Shown: positions 42,955 to 51,483 of the stretch, one piece after another
How the letters are laid out: each line of letters begins with the position of its first letter
Position numbering within the stretch: position 1 is the first letter of the stretch
Assembly: GCF_030406605.1 (NCBI RefSeq)
Contig: NZ_CP129104.1
Span: 2,274,026 to 2,338,025, forward strand
From: Curtobacterium sp. 458
Lineage (GTDB): Bacteria > Actinomycetota > Actinomycetes > Actinomycetales > Microbacteriaceae
Direction of reading: 5' to 3'
DNA length: 64,000 nucleotides
Notes under the pieces: model-generated
Database searches by the model: none
The model's input: the letters and a program-made list of their open reading frames with translations, nothing else
Told to the model about the DNA's origin: nothing
Translations under genes and position numbers: made by a program

Positions 42955-45119
42955 TGCAGACCACCCGACCCCGCCGACGTCCCCTGCGGACCTCGCTCGC
43001 GATGGTCGCCGCGCTCGCGGTGGCCGTGACCGGGCTCACGTTCGGCACCGTGCTCGCGGAGCAGACCACGACCGAGACCGCATCGGCGGCGACCGCAAGC
43101 GCGTTCGACCCGGGCAACATCATCTCGGACGCGAACTTCTACAACGGGTCCGCGATGTCCGCGTCCGGCGTGCAGTCGTTCCTCAACAGCGTCGCGCCGA
43201 ACTGCCGGCAGCAGTCCGGGGCGCCGAAGTGCCTGAAGGACTTCACGCAGAACGTCCCCGCGATCAAGGCCGTGGCCGGACGCTGCGCCGCGATCGCCGG
43301 CGGGACCAAGAGCGGCTCGACGATCATCGCGCAGGTCGGTGCGGCGTGCGGCATCAGCCAGAAGGCGCTCCTCGTCCTGCTGCAGAAGGAGCAGGGCATC
43401 GTCGCGACCAGTGCCCCGACGAACTGGATGTACCAGCACGCCACGGGCTTCGCCTGCCCGGACACCGCGCCGTGCGACCCGGCCTACCGCGGGTTCGCGC
43501 AGCAGGTCTACGCGGCGGCGCTGCAGTTCAAGCGCTACCAGGCCTCGCCGACGTACTGGGCGTACCAGGCCGGCCGGAACAACTCGATCCTGCTCAACCC
43601 GAACGCTGCGTGCGGCCGCAAGACCGTCTACATCAAGAACCAGGCGACGGCCGGGCTGTACATCTACACGCCGTACACGCCGAACACCGCCGCGATGAAC
43701 AACCTCTACGGCTCCGGTGACGCCTGCTCCGCCTACGGCAACCGCAACTTCTGGCGCATGTACACGGACTGGTTCGGCTCGCCCACGGGTGGATCGTCGC
43801 CCTACGGCAACGTCGACTCGGTGACGGTCTCGTCGACCTCGCTGACCGTCTCCGGGTGGGCCGTCGACCCCGACGTGCTCACGAAGGCGCTCCGCGTGGC
43901 GTTCTACGTGGACGGCGTCGGCAAGCGCACCGTGACGGGCGACATCGCCCGCTCCGACCTGGCCGGGTCCCTCGGCGCCGGCAACACGAAGCACGGCTTC
44001 TCGACGACCCTGACCGGCATGAGCCAGGGCTCGCACTCGGTCTGCGTCTACGCGATCAACCAGGGCGCCGGTTCGAACACGATGCTCGGCTGCACGCCGT
44101 TCACCGTCACGAGCGCACCGCCGAAGGGCGTCCTCGACACCGCGAAGGGCGGGACCGGGACGATCGCGCTCAGCGGGTGGGTGCTCGACCCCGACTCCTC
44201 GAAGCCCGCGCCGTACCGCGTGCAGATCGACGGGAAGCAGGTCGTGAACGCGACCGCGAACGTCGTCCGGAACGACGTCGCCAAGGTCTACAAGGGCGTC
44301 GGGTCGACCGTGGGCTTCTCCACCACCGTCAAGAACGTGACGCCCGGCTCCCGCGTCGTCACGCTGTGGACGCAGGACAAGCCCGGCACCAGCTGGACGA
44401 AGGTCGCCACGAAGACCGCGACCGTCACGATGCCGACGACCGGTCCGACCGGGAAGACCGGCACGGTGAAGGCCCGGCTCGACCAGGCCACGCCCGCCGT
44501 CGGCAAGGTCACGGTCAAGGGCTGGGCCTTCGATCCCGACGTCTACGACCGGGTGCCCTACCGGGTCCTCGTCGACGGCAAGGTCGCGCAGACCGGCACC
44601 GCGAACGGCCGCCGCGCCGACGTCGAGAAGGTGTACCCGGGCTGGGGGCCGAACGTGGGTGTCCAGACGACCCTGACCGGCGTCGCGGCGGGCAAGCACA
44701 CCGTCGCCCTGCAGGCGATGGACCGGCCGAGCGGCAAGTGGGTCGCCGTCGGGTCGAAGTCCGTGACGGTGCCCGCGGTGGCCGGAGCCACGGGCAAGAC
44801 CGGGCCGGTCTACGGCGCGTACGACGTCGCGCGCGGCGGGAAGGGCACCATCACGGTCTCCGGCTGGGCGATCGACCCTGACACGGTGAACCCGGTGACC
44901 TACCGCGTCGACGTCGACGGGAAGACGGTGCACACCGCCCTCGCGTCCGGCACCCGGAAGGACGTCGAGCGCGCGCACCCGGGGTACGGGTCCGACGTCG
45001 GGCTGTCGGTGACCCTCACCGGACAGAAGGCCGGCCGGCACACCGTCGCCCTGTGGTTCCAGGACCTGCCGAGCGGCGCCTGGAAGCAGGCGGGGAGCAA
45101 GACCGCGACCGTCTCCTGA
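42954..45119 (+). CDS. Secreted protein: lysozyme-like N-terminal module and four GWAxDPD repeats
   Basis: A 721-residue exported protein. Signal peptide about 1-35, then a module at about 48-280 (FDPGNIISDANFYNGSAM; SQKALLVLLQKEQGIV; FAQQVYAAALQFKRY; NFWRMYTDWFGS) with several Cys, found in actinobacterial proteins often called hemagglutinin or hypothetical; its helical KEQG region resembles lysozyme-like folds, but I cannot name catalytic residues with certainty. Four repeats follow (starting about 286, 388, 500 and 615), each with a GWxxDPD core. The first keeps the Cys pair seen in the GH6 protein repeats; the last three lack it. ATG 42954 has GGAGG upstream. No LPxTG or membrane tail. 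Confidence 0.83.
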   Translation: MQTTRPRRRPLRTSLAMVAALAVAVTGLTFGTVLAEQTTTETASAATASAFDPGNIISDANFYNGSAMSASGVQSFLNSVAPNCRQQSGAPKCLKDFTQNVPAIKAVAGRCAAIAGGTKSGSTIIAQVGAACGISQKALLVLLQKEQGIVATSAPTNWMYQHATGFACPDTAPCDPAYRGFAQQVYAAALQFKRYQASPTYWAYQAGRNNSILLNPNAACGRKTVYIKNQATAGLYIYTPYTPNTAAMNNLYGSGDACSAYGNRNFWRMYTDWFGSPTGGSSPYGNVDSVTVSSTSLTVSGWAVDPDVLTKALRVAFYVDGVGKRTVTGDIARSDLAGSLGAGNTKHGFSTTLTGMSQGSHSVCVYAINQGAGSNTMLGCTPFTVTSAPPKGVLDTAKGGTGTIALSGWVLDPDSSKPAPYRVQIDGKQVVNATANVVRNDVAKVYKGVGSTVGFSTTVKNVTPGSRVVTLWTQDKPGTSWTKVATKTATVTMPTTGPTGKTGTVKARLDQATPAVGKVTVKGWAFDPDVYDRVPYRVLVDGKVAQTGTANGRRADVEKVYPGWGPNVGVQTTLTGVAAGKHTVALQAMDRPSGKWVAVGSKSVTVPAVAGATGKTGPVYGAYDVARGGKGTITVSGWAIDPDTVNPVTYRVDVDGKTVHTALASGTRKDVERAHPGYGSDVGLSVTLTGQKAGRHTVALWFQDLPSGAWKQAGSKTATVS

Positions 45120-45130
45120 CGAACGCCGGT

Positions 45131-45178
45131 GACGGACGGGAGGCGCGGTGCCAGCGGGCACCGCGCCTCCCGTCCGTC
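45131..45178. terminator. Palindromic terminator of the repeat family (22-bp arms)
   Basis: Two perfect 22-base arms around AGCG, between convergent genes, 11 nt after the stop at 45119. The inner 38 bases match 13162-13203 except in the loop. Confidence 0.75.
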
Positions 45179-45220
45179 GCGTCGTGTCGTGATCGTCTGG
45201 TCGCGTCGCGTCGCGTCGCG

Positions 45221-46516
45221 TCAGCGGCGGAGCGCGCGGCGCGCGACCCGTCCCGCCCCGTGGAGCAGGCGGTACTCGAGGGACCGCGTCAGGGCGTCGT
45301 ACCGGAGCGCGATCGCGTCGCGCTCCGCCTCGGCCGAGCGGCGAGCCGCGTCGAAGCCGGCGATCGCGTTCTCCGACACGATCAGACGCCGGTTGATGTC
45401 GTCGACCCCGGCACGGTGCACGTCGCGCTCGGCCGCGGTCGCCCGGAGTTCCTCGCGGAGCGCCGTGATCCAGCGGAGGGTCGCCGACCGCTGCCCCCGT
45501 CGTCCGCGGGCGGCCTCGACGGCGGCGTCGAGGGTCGGTCCGACCTGCTCGGCGCGGGCGGTGAAGGTGTGCCGGTCGAGCACGACGTCGCGGAGCCGCC
45601 CCACGAGCGACCGGCGCTCGTCCGCGGGCATCGCCAGCGCGGCCTCGAGCGACGCCGCGTCGTCGTACACCGGGACGTCCTCGAGTCCGAGTTCGTCGAG
45701 CCCGAGCGCGCAGTCGGTGACGGGCAGCGCACCCGCTGCGAGCGACTCGAACAGCCGTGAGTTCAGCGTCCCGTACTCGGCGGCGGGCGCGATGACGTCG
45801 TCGACGACGAACGCGGCCGCCCGGTAGACCTCCGGCAGGGCGAAGTAGGAGACCGCTGGCCTGAGCTCGACCCCGGGGGCGGGCGTCAGCAGGTCGGCGT
45901 TCGCCGCGAACCAGACGACGGGCTCGGCCGGGCGGACGGCCTCGAGCACGTCCTGCGCCCGGCGTCGCACACCCCAGAAGTTGACCGTGGTGACGGCGCG
46001 CCCGCTCCTCGCGGACTCGTCACCCGTGCTGAAGAGGTCGGGGTCGGCGGCGATCGGCACGACCTCGACCGGGCCGCTGCGGTGCGCTGCGACGGCGTCC
46101 CGGGCGATCGCCGACGACGTCCACACCACGTCGAACTCGTCGAGGTAGGGGAGTGCGGCCCACTGCGCCGTCCAGTTCCGGACCCAGGCGACGAGCGCCG
46201 TGCTCGCCGGGACGAGCCCCGGTACGAAGGACTCGATCATGCTGACGAGCACGGAGGTGTCCTCGGGCACCTCCTCGGTCCACCGCTCGACGGGCCAGAG
46301 CGCGACGCCCCAGCCGTCCGCCCGGAGCGCCCGCGCCAGGCCGAGCGCCACGTAGAGGTCGCCCTTGCCCTCGGTCGGGTCAGCGGTCGACACCGCGAAG
46401 CGGACCGTGCCGCGCGGTCCCTCGGCGTGCGCACCGGCCGCGATCGCGGTGTACTCGGCCTCCAGCGGGGAACGGGCGGGGGCGGCGGGGATGGCGTGCG
46501 TCGTCACCTGCGACAT
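45221..46516 (-). CDS. CgeB-like glycosyltransferase with C-terminal coiled coil
   Basis: A 431-residue protein. Residues about 38-330 form a GT-B-like domain: FAVSTADPTEGKGDLYVALG, VWTSSAIARDAVAAH, IAADPDLFSTG, VNFWGVRRRAQDVLEAV and the donor-site block AEYGTLNSRLFESLAAGALP. Residues about 340-410 are charged helices with heptad character (RSATLRWITALREELRATA and following), suggesting oligomerisation. ATG 46516; no Shine-Dalgarno sequence or clear -10 box was found. Divergent from the bifunctional glycosyltransferase. Confidence 0.8.
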   Translation of the reverse strand: MSQVTTHAIPAAPARSPLEAEYTAIAAGAHAEGPRGTVRFAVSTADPTEGKGDLYVALGLARALRADGWGVALWPVERWTEEVPEDTSVLVSMIESFVPGLVPASTALVAWVRNWTAQWAALPYLDEFDVVWTSSAIARDAVAAHRSGPVEVVPIAADPDLFSTGDESARSGRAVTTVNFWGVRRRAQDVLEAVRPAEPVVWFAANADLLTPAPGVELRPAVSYFALPEVYRAAAFVVDDVIAPAAEYGTLNSRLFESLAAGALPVTDCALGLDELGLEDVPVYDDAASLEAALAMPADERRSLVGRLRDVVLDRHTFTARAEQVGPTLDAAVEAARGRRGQRSATLRWITALREELRATAAERDVHRAGVDDINRRLIVSENAIAGFDAARRSAEAERDAIALRYDALTRSLEYRLLHGAGRVARRALRR

Positions 46517-46647
46517 TGTGCACGAACGACGGCGCGACGTCGGCGATCGCCACGGTCGGCCTTGTAGGGTGTCCTCGGCCGTCGGCAGCCCTGGGTTGCC
46601 GTTGACACGAGCACGCCTCGGTGCGTGCGAACAGCTGGAGGAACCGC

Positions 46648-49137
46648 GTGAGCGAGCGCAAGGCCGGAGTCGTCTCCGTCGTCCTGGTCAACTACAAGGG
46701 CACGGACGACACCCTCACGAGCATCGCGGAACTGCGGAAGCAGGACTGGCCGCAGGACAAGCTCGAGGTCATCGTCGTCGAGAACGGGTCCGGGCCGGAG
46801 CACCTCGGCCGCCTCAAGGCATCGGACCTCGACTTCACCCTCGTCGACGCGAACGCCAACCTCGGCTTCACGGGCGGCTGCAACCTCGGTGTCGCGAAGT
46901 CCTCCGGCGAGGTCGTGGCGTTCCTCAACAACGACGCCCGCCCCGACGTCGGCTGGGTGCGCGAGGCGATGGCGACGTTCGCCTCGGGCGCGGACATCGG
47001 TGCCGTGGCGTCGAAGGTCCTCGACTGGGAGGGCGTGAACGTCGACTTCACCGAGGCCGCGATGACCTGGTACGGCATGGGCTACAAGCCCTTCGCCGGG
47101 TCGCCCGACACCGGTCGGTGGGAGAGCGAGACCGACGTCCTCTTCGGCACCGGCGCCGCGATGTTCATCCGCGCGGAACTCTTCGAGCAGCTCGGCGGGT
47201 TCGACGATCGCTACTTCATGTTCTACGAGGACGTCGACCTCGGGTGGCGGCTCAACCTCCTCGGGTGGCGGTTCCGCTACCAGCCGCGGTCGGTCGCGTT
47301 CCACAAGCACCATGCCTCCATGAACAAGTTCGGAGACTTCCGCGAGACGTACCTGCTCGAACGGAACGCCCTCTTCACGCTCTACAAGAACCTCGGCGAC
47401 GAGCAGCTCGCGGCAGCGCTGCCCGGGTCCCTCGCCCTCGCGGTCCGTCGGGCGGTCGGACGCGGCGAACTCGACTCGACCGAGCTCGACCTGCGCAACC
47501 CCGGCGACGACAGCGTCCCCACGATCCCGGTGCCGAAGACGAGCATGGCCGGCATCTACGGCGTCGACCAGTTCGTCGAGCAGCTGCCCTCGATGACCGA
47601 GTCGCGGCGCCGGATCCAGGCGACCCGTGTCCGCAGCGACCGCGAACTGCTCCGGCTGTTCGGCAACCGCGACGAGCCCGCCTACCCGATCGAGAACTAC
47701 CTCGCCGGCTACGACAAGATCGTGCACTCGCTCGGCGTGCTCGAGGTCGGGACCCGTCGGCGGGTGCTCATCATCACCGGCGACGCCGTCGGCGAGAAGA
47801 TGGCCGGCCCCGCGATCCGCGCGACCCAGATGGCGAAGGAGCTCGCCAAGGAGCACGACGTCCGTGTGGTCAGCCTGACGCGTTCGGAGCAGATCGATGC
47901 GTCGTACGAGGTCGTCACCGTCCCGCACCGCCACCCGCGCCAGATGGTCGAGCACGAGGCGTGGGCCGACGTCATCGTCGTGCAGGGTCACGCGCTCCGG
48001 TTGTTCCCGGTGCTCGAGTCGACGCGGAAGATCCTGGTCGTCGACGTCTACGACCCGCTGCACCTCGAGCAGCTCGAGCAGGGCCGCAGCGACGACGTCG
48101 ACCAGTGGAACCGCCAGGTCCTCGACGCGTCGGACACGCTCAACCACCAGCTCGAGCTGGGCGACTACTTCATCTGCGCCTCCGAGCGACAGCGGATGTT
48201 CTGGCTCGGCCAGCTCGCCGGATCCGGTCGGGTGAACGCCCGCACGTACTCGCGGGACCCCGACCTCCGCTCGCTCATCGGGGTCGTCCCGTTCGGCCTG
48301 TCGTCGACGCCGCCCGTGCACGACGTGCAGCGGGTCAAGGGCGTCGTCCCCGGCATCGGCAAGAACGACAAGCTCGTCGTGTGGGGCGGCGGCATCTACG
48401 ACTGGTTCGACCCCATCACGCTGGTCCGGTCGATCGGCCAGCTCGCGGCGAAGCGCCCGAGCGTGAAGCTGTTCTTCATGGGCGTCCAGCACCCGAACCC
48501 CGACGTGCCCGAGATGGACATCGTCGCGAAGGTCCGGGCCGAGGCCGACGCCCTCGGCCTCACCGGCAAGAACGTGTTCTTCAACGAGAACTGGATCCCG
48601 TACCAGGAGCGCGGCGCGTACCTGCTCGAGGCGGACGCGGGCGTCTCCACGCACTACGAGCACCTCGAGACCACGTTCTCGTTCCGCACCCGGATCCTCG
48701 ACTACCTGTGGGCTCGACTGCCGATCGTCACGACCGCCGGCGACTCCTTCGGCGACCTCGTCGCCGCGGAGAAGCTCGGCATCGCGGTGCACGAGCAGGA
48801 CGTCGCCGGGCTGGCCGACGCCCTCGAGACCGCGCTCTTCGACAAGAAGGCGCGCGCGGAGTTCATCGCGAACGTCGACCGCGTGCGGGAGCAGTTCACG
48901 TGGGAGAACGTCCTCGAGCCGCTCGTCGAGTTCTGCCGCAACCCGATCCGTGCCGCGGACAAGTCCGTCCGCGACGCCGGGATCGCCGTGACGCCGCACG
49001 AGATGCGCGTCCGGGTCCCCGACCGGAAGAAGCTCTACGGGGTCCGTCACGACCTCGGCCGCGCGGTGCACTACCTCCGCACCGAGGGGCCGCGGAGCGT
49101 CGCCGGGAAGATCAAGCGCCGGCTGCAGAACCGATGA
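46648..49137 (+). CDS. Bifunctional glycosyltransferase: GT2 fused to GT-B (GT4-like)
   Basis: An 829-residue two-domain protein. Residues about 5-280 are an intact family 2 domain: VVSVVLVNYKGTDDTLTSI, VVENGSGPEHL, FLNNDARPDVGW and YFMFYEDVDLGWRLNLLGWR. Residues about 375-770 are a GT-B domain with GDAVGEKMAGPAIRATQMA, VVDVYDPLHLEQLEQ, VVWGGGIYDWFDPITLVR and RTRILDYLWARLPIVTTAGD. The start GTG 46648 follows GGAGG by six bases. Two transferases in one chain usually add consecutive residues to one acceptor. The stop overlaps the dolichol-phosphate-mannose-synthase-like start (ATGA). Confidence 0.88.
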   Translation: MSERKAGVVSVVLVNYKGTDDTLTSIAELRKQDWPQDKLEVIVVENGSGPEHLGRLKASDLDFTLVDANANLGFTGGCNLGVAKSSGEVVAFLNNDARPDVGWVREAMATFASGADIGAVASKVLDWEGVNVDFTEAAMTWYGMGYKPFAGSPDTGRWESETDVLFGTGAAMFIRAELFEQLGGFDDRYFMFYEDVDLGWRLNLLGWRFRYQPRSVAFHKHHASMNKFGDFRETYLLERNALFTLYKNLGDEQLAAALPGSLALAVRRAVGRGELDSTELDLRNPGDDSVPTIPVPKTSMAGIYGVDQFVEQLPSMTESRRRIQATRVRSDRELLRLFGNRDEPAYPIENYLAGYDKIVHSLGVLEVGTRRRVLIITGDAVGEKMAGPAIRATQMAKELAKEHDVRVVSLTRSEQIDASYEVVTVPHRHPRQMVEHEAWADVIVVQGHALRLFPVLESTRKILVVDVYDPLHLEQLEQGRSDDVDQWNRQVLDASDTLNHQLELGDYFICASERQRMFWLGQLAGSGRVNARTYSRDPDLRSLIGVVPFGLSSTPPVHDVQRVKGVVPGIGKNDKLVVWGGGIYDWFDPITLVRSIGQLAAKRPSVKLFFMGVQHPNPDVPEMDIVAKVRAEADALGLTGKNVFFNENWIPYQERGAYLLEADAGVSTHYEHLETTFSFRTRILDYLWARLPIVTTAGDSFGDLVAAEKLGIAVHEQDVAGLADALETALFDKKARAEFIANVDRVREQFTWENVLEPLVEFCRNPIRAADKSVRDAGIAVTPHEMRVRVPDRKKLYGVRHDLGRAVHYLRTEGPRSVAGKIKRRLQNR

Positions 49138-49874
49138 GCGCCGCCGACGCCCCCGCCCTGGTCGTCGTCCCGACGTACGACGAGGCAGAGAACATCCGTG
49201 CGATCGCCGACGCGATCCTGGGCCAGGTGCCCACCGCGCACCTGCTCGTCGTCGACGACGGCAGCCCCGACGGCACGGGCGACATCGTCCGCACCATGGC
49301 CGCCGAGGACGACCGCGTCCACCTGCTCCAACGGTCCGGCAAGCTCGGCCTCGGCACCGCGTACGTCGCGGGCTTCCGGTGGGGGCTCGAGCGCGGCTAC
49401 CCGCTGCTCGTGGAGATGGACGCCGACGGCTCGCACCCGGCCGACCGCCTGCCCGCGATGATCGACGCCGTGCAGGGCGCGGACGACGTGCTGCTCGCGA
49501 TCGGGTCGCGCTGGGTCGCCGGCGGGTCGGTGGTCGACTGGCCGCTCCGCCGCGAAGTCCTCAGCCGCGGTGCGAACACCTACGCGCGGATCATGCTCGG
49601 GATCGCCGTGCACGACGTCACGGCCGGGTTCCGCGTGTACCGCGCGAGTGCGATCGCGGCGATGGACCTCGACTCGATCGACTCGAAGGGCTACTGCTTC
49701 CAGGTCGACATGACGCTGCGGGTGGACGCCCAGGGCGGTCGCATCGTCGAGGTGCCGATCCGCTTCCGCGACCGCATCCACGGCGTCTCGAAGATGAGCG
49801 GTGGCATCGTGTTCGAGGCCATGTTGCGCGTTACTCAGTGGGGCCTCCAGCGCCGCTTCGGCCGCCGCCGCTGA
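49134..49874 (+). CDS. Polyprenol monophosphomannose synthase-like GT2
   Basis: A 246-residue DPM1-type enzyme. VVVPTYDEAENIRAIADAI, VVDDGSPDGTGDIV, MDADGSHPADRLPAM (metal-binding DXD), GSRWVAGGSVVDWPLRR and VPIRFRDRIHGVSKMSGGI are all typical. It would make polyprenyl-phosphate-mannose from GDP-mannose for the GT-C enzymes in this window. There is no membrane tail, as in the DPM1 type. ATG overlaps the previous stop. A five-copy 14-bp tandem repeat begins exactly at its stop codon. Confidence 0.93.
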   Translation: MSAADAPALVVVPTYDEAENIRAIADAILGQVPTAHLLVVDDGSPDGTGDIVRTMAAEDDRVHLLQRSGKLGLGTAYVAGFRWGLERGYPLLVEMDADGSHPADRLPAMIDAVQGADDVLLAIGSRWVAGGSVVDWPLRREVLSRGANTYARIMLGIAVHDVTAGFRVYRASAIAAMDLDSIDSKGYCFQVDMTLRVDAQGGRIVEVPIRFRDRIHGVSKMSGGIVFEAMLRVTQWGLQRRFGRRR

Positions 49875-49940
49875 CCGCGACCCGCTGACCGCGACCCGGT
49901 GACCGCGATCCGGTGACCGCGATCCGCTGACCGCATCCGG
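49872..49940. repeat. Tandem repeat, about 14 bp x 5
   Basis: TGACCGCGACCCGC-type units repeat five times; the first TGA is the stop codon of the preceding gene. Confidence 0.8.
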
Positions 49941-50014
49941 CCGACGCGACCCGCACGCGGGGCGCGCCACGCGGCGTACCACGCGGCGCACCGCGCCCGG
50001 CGCGCCACCCGCCA

Positions 50015-50057
50015 GGACGGGAGGCGCCGGACGGGGCGAGCCGTGCCTCCAGGCCGG
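50015..50057. repeat. Paired element of the dispersed repeat family
   Basis: GGACGGGAGGCGCC and CCGTGCCTCCAGGCCGG half-sites between convergent genes; the right half is shared with birA. Confidence 0.7.
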
Positions 50058-50089
50058 TGCTCGGACGCTCGCCCCGAGCCGTCAGGCGC

Positions 50090-51391
50090 TCAGACCCGGG
50101 GCAGGTGCCTCCGCCACGAGCGCCGCCGCGCCGCGACGACGAGCACGGTGACGAAGACCATGAGTCCCGCCCCGTGCAGGAGGTAGCTCTCGGCCGTGCT
50201 CGTGACCGCGAGGAGGACCAGGACGGCCGCCGGCCAGACGTAGGCCACGCCGGGGAACGTCGTCGCGGTCACCCAGGCCCGCGCGAACGCGAGGACGGCG
50301 GTGATGCCGAGCAGGATCGTCCCCGCGAGCCCGATCTGCAACCAGGCGTCCACGAACGCGTTGAGCGCCGAGGTGAAGCGCTCGCCCGCCGGGTCGATGA
50401 AGGTGACGTAGGGGACCACGGCCTCCTGCGGCCACGTGCCCACCCAGCCCCAGCCTTGAATCGGGTACTGCGTCGTCAGGGAACGGATCTGTGCCCAGAG
50501 GTCGATGCGGGTCGCCGTCCCGCCCGCCGCGCCGATCTCGGCGAGCACCCGGTGCCTGGCGATGACCCCCACCGCGACCATCGCCAGGACCGCGGCGCCC
50601 AGGACGCCGTTCACGACGGGTCGTGCGGTCGGTCGCGCGTGCCGCAGTGCCCACAGTGCGAGGGCCGTCACGGCCAGGGCGATCATGGCGAGGCCCGTGA
50701 TGGGGGACTGCACGAGCATGAGGGCGATCACGGCGAGGGCGGTCGACGCCACGGCGCGCCAGACGGTCACGGAGCGGGTGAGGAACTCGACGACGAACGT
50801 GACCAGGGCCATCGCCGCGATGAACCCCATGAAGTTGCGGGTGCCGCCGATGCCCTGGATCGGTCCGCCGTACGCGATGTCGCCGCGGATGCCGAAGGCG
50901 GGGATCGGGACGTCGAGCACGAGGCCCGAGAGGACCTCGAGGCCGAGGGCGACGACGAGCAGGATCCGGAACGCGTCACCGGAGGCGCGGATGACCTGCA
51001 CGAGGTCGCGTCCGAGCGCGAGGTACAGACCGAGCCCGACGAAGCAGACCGTGGCCGTCAACCCGCGGAGGGCGACCCACGAGTACTGGCTCCAGAGGAC
51101 GCTGAGCGCGCAGTAGCCGACGAACGCGAGCAGCGACAGGGGGAGCACCCCGTGCCACTCGATCCGGTACCGCTGACCGAGGAGGCTGAGCCCGGCGAGC
51201 ACCACGAGGGTGACGAGCACCGCCCACGTGCCGGCACCGCCGACGAGCGCGGTGACGGTGGGCTCGCCGAACGCGAAGAGGACGATCACGGTCGCGAGGG
51301 CCTGGCTGAACCGCCCGCCCGCCGAGAACCCGATCCAGGCCGAGAGGTACCGGCGCGCCTGCACGCGTCTGGTCACCCGGCTGTCCGTCAC
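50090..51391 (-). CDS. O-antigen ligase/polymerase (Wzy_C)-like protein lacking the conserved His
   Basis: A 433-residue protein with about eleven membrane segments. The large loop region GWGWVGTWPQEAVVPYV followed by TSALNAFVDAWLQIG aligns with the Wzy_C block of O-antigen ligases, but where the paralogue at 52926 has His341 this one has Leu343. Upstream landmarks GIGGTRNFMGFIAAMALV match the paralogue's GLPGNANLLAMVALL. It may be a polymerase with altered chemistry or a non-catalytic relative. Start GTG 51391, preceded by GAAGAT and 6 nt, consistent with leaderless expression. Confidence 0.78.
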   Translation of the reverse strand: MTDSRVTRRVQARRYLSAWIGFSAGGRFSQALATVIVLFAFGEPTVTALVGGAGTWAVLVTLVVLAGLSLLGQRYRIEWHGVLPLSLLAFVGYCALSVLWSQYSWVALRGLTATVCFVGLGLYLALGRDLVQVIRASGDAFRILLVVALGLEVLSGLVLDVPIPAFGIRGDIAYGGPIQGIGGTRNFMGFIAAMALVTFVVEFLTRSVTVWRAVASTALAVIALMLVQSPITGLAMIALAVTALALWALRHARPTARPVVNGVLGAAVLAMVAVGVIARHRVLAEIGAAGGTATRIDLWAQIRSLTTQYPIQGWGWVGTWPQEAVVPYVTFIDPAGERFTSALNAFVDAWLQIGLAGTILLGITAVLAFARAWVTATTFPGVAYVWPAAVLVLLAVTSTAESYLLHGAGLMVFVTVLVVAARRRSWRRHLPRV

Positions 51392-51471
51392 CCGTCCATC
51401 TTCGCGTACCGCGCGGGCGCCGTCGTGCCACCCGACGGCCGGTCGCTATCCACGAAGCGCGATATCGACGA

Positions 51472-51477
51472 TACGAT
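51472..51477 (+). promoter_or_regulatory. -10 box of leaderless promoter
   Basis: TACGAT, 6 nt, then GTG 51484. The nearby sequence is the most AT-rich of this spacer. Confidence 0.55.
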
Positions 51478-51483
51478 CTGGCC

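Noticed and set aside
38922..45161. 2079-codon open frame on the minus strand
   Set aside because: Only the part up to 39971 is a real glycosyltransferase gene. The rest lies antisense or out of frame across wzt, wzm, the lipoprotein and the repeat protein and has Arg/Asp/Val-rich shadow composition typical of high-GC DNA.
46602..46630. TTGACA -35 promoter for the bifunctional glycosyltransferase
   Set aside because: TTGACA at 46602-46607 is perfect, but no TANNNT lies 16-19 nt downstream; left unassigned.
46365..49133. Long plus-strand frame upstream of the mannose-synthase gene
   Set aside because: It is the out-of-frame shadow of the bifunctional glycosyltransferase; only the last 246 codons from ATG 49134 are coding.
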